The notes under the pieces were generated by a model, which was not told the DNA's origin, did no database searches, and saw only the letters and a list, made by a program, of their open reading frames with translations. Of a DNA stretch of 64,000 nt, positions 62,645-64,000 are shown in pieces (positions within the stretch are counted from its first letter, which is position 1; each line of letters opens with the position of its first letter). The stretch is from Companilactobacillus mishanensis (GTDB taxonomy: Bacteria > Bacillota > Bacilli > Lactobacillales > Lactobacillaceae), in assembly GCF_003946505.1 (NCBI RefSeq), contig NZ_RHON01000008.1:1-64000 (forward strand). Reading direction: 5' to 3'. Position numbers and translations under genes: made by a program.

Positions 62645-62996
62645 CTTTTGATCCTATGCTTTCAATCAAAGAAATAGAAACAGACGCGAAATCTTTGGTG
62701 ATGGATTTAGTTTTACTCCATACCTTATTATCACGAATTGTGTCTAAAAATTTATGACCATTCCAAGTAATCATGCCAGTACTAAATGAATAAATGTCAC
62801 CGTTCACCCATTGAATAGATGACTTTAAGTAATTGGTTTCGTCTAACTTAGCAAGAACATATTTAATTGTATCCTTCTCGTAGTTGGATAATTCACTTGC
62901 TTCTAGAAATTCGTCTAGGAACAAGAATTTTCCAAAAACAGCTTTATCTTCAATATAAAGCATAACGTCACGAACACAATCCTGGTTTAAACGCAT
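62604..62996 (-). CDS. DUF2513 family phage protein
   Basis: 130 residues: MRLNQDCVRDVMLYIEDK at the start and ITWNGHKFLDTIRDNKVWSKTKSITK in the middle are the DUF2513 hallmarks. Small protein common in temperate phages of Firmicutes, function unknown. It is encoded against the surrounding early genes, often a mark of a moron-like or independently expressed lysogenic gene. The SD GAGGTG lies upstream. Confidence 0.85.
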   Translation of the reverse strand: MRLNQDCVRDVMLYIEDKAVFGKFLFLDEFLEASELSNYEKDTIKYVLAKLDETNYLKSSIQWVNGDIYSFSTGMITWNGHKFLDTIRDNKVWSKTKSITKDFASVSISLIESIGSKVIAEMILNQMGNP

Positions 62997-63059
62997 TATA
63001 ATTTCACCTCGAATATATATGGATTGATTAAATTATATCAATAGAAAGGAGTTGATCGT

Positions 63060-63263
63060 ATGCCAGAAGAAAAAATTGCAGAAGTTGCGTATGAATTAGA
63101 AAGTTCAATCAAGATTGCACTTATTAAAAATCATATTACACAACGAGAACTTGCAGAACAAATTAATGCTAATCCTCAACAACTCAATAGAGCAATCAAA
63201 GGTGACATGACACCTAAATCTAGAGAACTACGAAAGCAAATTGAAAAAATTCTTGGAATGTAG
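63060..63263 (+). CDS. Small Cro-like HTH protein (copy 2)
   Basis: 67 residues, same length and architecture as copy 1 at 61409. The N-terminal half differs (EKIAEVAYELESSIKIALIKNHITQRELAEQ), whereas the DNA from 63163 to 63249 is identical to copy 1. AAAGGAG lies before the ATG. A duplicated or gene-converted Cro-like protein with a possibly shared recognition helix. It precedes the DUF771-type gene. Confidence 0.8.
   Translation: MPEEKIAEVAYELESSIKIALIKNHITQRELAEQINANPQQLNRAIKGDMTPKSRELRKQIEKILGM
63163..63249 (+). repeat. 87-bp exact direct repeat, copy 2
   Basis: Identical to 61511-61597; see copy 1. Confidence 0.9.
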
Positions 63264-63274
63264 GAGGTATGAAC

Positions 63275-63616
63275 ATGCAAAAAATAACGGCAACTGTAGT
63301 AATGGAAATACCAGAAGACAAAGTGATCATCAGTAAAGCTGATTTCGAAGAATATCAAGCACTCAAAGATGACGATTACTGGTGGACTCCAAAAGATTTA
63401 AAGGACCATTACCACCACGATATCAATTGGTTCAAAGAGAAGGTTTTGTTTGTTCCTAGATATAAAAAAGAGCTTTCAACTGAATTCGGAGGCTGTGTTC
63501 ATTATTCATCGAACGATCCTGTGGACGGTGAGAAATACAACGGTCGTTATTGGAGTTTTGAACCTGGTAGATTTAGAAAATTCATGAAGGAACACTTTGC
63601 TGAAATAAATAATTAA
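63275..63616 (+). CDS. DUF771-type phage protein
   Basis: 113 residues: SKADFEEYQALKDDDYWWTPKDLKDHYHHDINWFKEKVLFVPRYKKEL with a helix-turn-helix-like middle, and a final YWSFEPGRFRKFMKEHF. This is the pattern of DUF771 proteins found in early regions of lactobacillar and lactococcal phages. ATG 63275 has GGAGG 7 nt upstream; an ATG at 63269 is too close to the SD. Confidence 0.8.
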   Translation: MQKITATVVMEIPEDKVIISKADFEEYQALKDDDYWWTPKDLKDHYHHDINWFKEKVLFVPRYKKELSTEFGGCVHYSSNDPVDGEKYNGRYWSFEPGRFRKFMKEHFAEINN

Positions 63617-63702
63617 GGAAGTTTTAATTATGAGTCAAGACAACTTACCGAGTTTTGCGACAAACATTGGTTTGAAATCATGAATTTAAATCCAAGGAAG
63701 TG

Positions 63703-63834
63703 ATGAAGATGATAAGAATACCAATGATCATATGGTTACCGGTTTTTACTGGTGTGTTGACTGGTCCGATCACGTACTTATTTACTAAATACAAAACGTG
63801 GGAAAACATTAAGAAACATATTTTTGGATTCTAG
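63703..63834 (+). CDS. Tiny membrane phage protein
   Basis: 43 residues: IPMIIWLPVFTGVLTGPITYLFTKY forms one hydrophobic segment and is followed by a basic tail (KTWENIKKHIFGF). AAGGAAG lies upstream of the ATG and the next gene's GGAGG overlaps its stop (TAGGAGG). Below the length of most gene callers but well placed in the tightly packed early operon. Function unknown. Confidence 0.5.
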   Translation: MKMIRIPMIIWLPVFTGVLTGPITYLFTKYKTWENIKKHIFGF

Positions 63835-63845
63835 GAGGTGAAAAC

Positions 63846-64000
63846 ATGAATTCTGAAGATGAAATTAAAGAATTAAAAAAGAAAGTTAGACATCTAGAAA
63901 TGATGTTGGCCTTTAGTCCAGAGATTCTTGAATGTGGGAAATATCGCGATTGGGAACTAGTAAAAAAACACGGTGAACCAGTTAACATGCCTAATAACTA
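63846..64000 (+). CDS. Small coiled-coil phage protein, cut by the window end
   Basis: 51 codons are visible: NSEDEIKELKKKVRHLEMMLAFSPEILECGKYRDWELVKKHGEPVN, a charged coiled-coil opening. GGAGGTG lies 6 nt before the ATG. The last two bases are TA, so the frame may stop at the next base or continue. Part of the early operon. Confidence 0.6.
   Translation, partial: MNSEDEIKELKKKVRHLEMMLAFSPEILECGKYRDWELVKKHGEPVNMPNN

Noticed and set aside
63630..63683. 17-codon frame (MSQDNLPSF...) after the DUF771-type gene.
   Set aside because: It has a reasonable SD, but is very short; a one-base shift would extend it to about 24 residues, so it may be a decayed or frameshifted remnant. Not strong enough to list.
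1..64000. CRISPR array, rRNA operon, plasmid or chromosomal origin.
   Set aside because: No regularly spaced repeats, rRNA sequence, DnaA-box cluster or iterons were seen.

Overview
The window looks like low-GC Firmicute chromosome, most probably a Lactobacillaceae (Companilactobacillus-like) genome. The signs are a WxL-type surface protein, a NEAT-domain surface protein, a C69 dipeptidase next to a YjeM-type permease, a DUF2252 gene coupled to polyphosphate kinase, LemA/HtpX, strong GGAGG ribosome binding sites and CcpA cre-like boxes. The genus is an inference from gene content. No rRNA or CRISPR array is present. One tRNA (Gln, CTG) lies at 34166-34237.

The most striking feature is selenium biology. 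Positions 25890-34029 hold a complete glycine reductase locus: grdX, a thioredoxin reductase fused to a degenerate thioredoxin domain, trxA, grdE, grdA, grdB, grdC and grdD. grdA and grdB each carry an in-frame UGA at the classical selenocysteine position (Sec44 and Sec346). A third in-frame UGA (56482-56484) lies in a MetE-like methyltransferase gene (55843-57006). There it aligns with Cys220 of a second MetE-like protein encoded in the same window (15361-16539), and a compact hairpin with a GGU-containing loop starts 17 nt after it. Upstream of that gene are a stand-alone YedF-type (DsrE-like) protein and a YraQ/DUF318 permease. The window therefore encodes three probable selenoproteins. The Sec-insertion genes (selA, selB, selC, selD) are not in it.

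Region by region. 1-2.3 kb: IS3 transposase tail and a WxL-like surface protein. 2.5-5.8 kb: MarR and GNAT genes and a B3/B4-domain gene cut in two by a TnpB-only IS605-type element. 6.1-11.3 kb: CoA-disulfide reductase with rhodanese domain, DUF2252 and polyphosphate kinase. 11.4-17.0 kb: a long structured leader, then an operon of an NhaC-type carrier, an acyl-CoA-dehydrogenase-like flavoenzyme, a leaderless solute-binding-like protein, the Cys-form MetE-like protein and an OsmC-like protein. 17.0-25.4 kb: LysR and old yellow enzyme, hydrolase, aldo/keto reductase, a CzrA/CDF metal module and an APC permease. 25.9-34.0 kb: glycine reductase. 34.3-45.9 kb: peptidase and permease, glyA, nuclease, NADH oxidase, NEAT protein, htpX/lemA and secreted proteins. 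46.4-52.7 kb: a duplicated pair of GT2 and GT-C glycosyltransferases. 53-57 kb: oxidoreductase and the selenium cluster. 57.1-64 kb: the left part of a prophage (integrase, probable superinfection-exclusion/lysogeny module, ImmA/CI/Cro switch, antirepressor and small early genes).

How it may fit together (inference): amino acid permeases, the C69 dipeptidase and glyA can supply glycine. Glycine reductase would reduce it to acetyl phosphate, with electrons from NADPH via TrxB and TrxA. Cre-like boxes lie upstream of several of these units (the 11.9 kb operon, the APC permease, grd and yedF), so carbon catabolite control is plausible. Two interspersed fold-back repeats with compensatory stem changes, and a 15-bp helix in the 11.4-12.0 kb leader, are structures the gene list does not explain.
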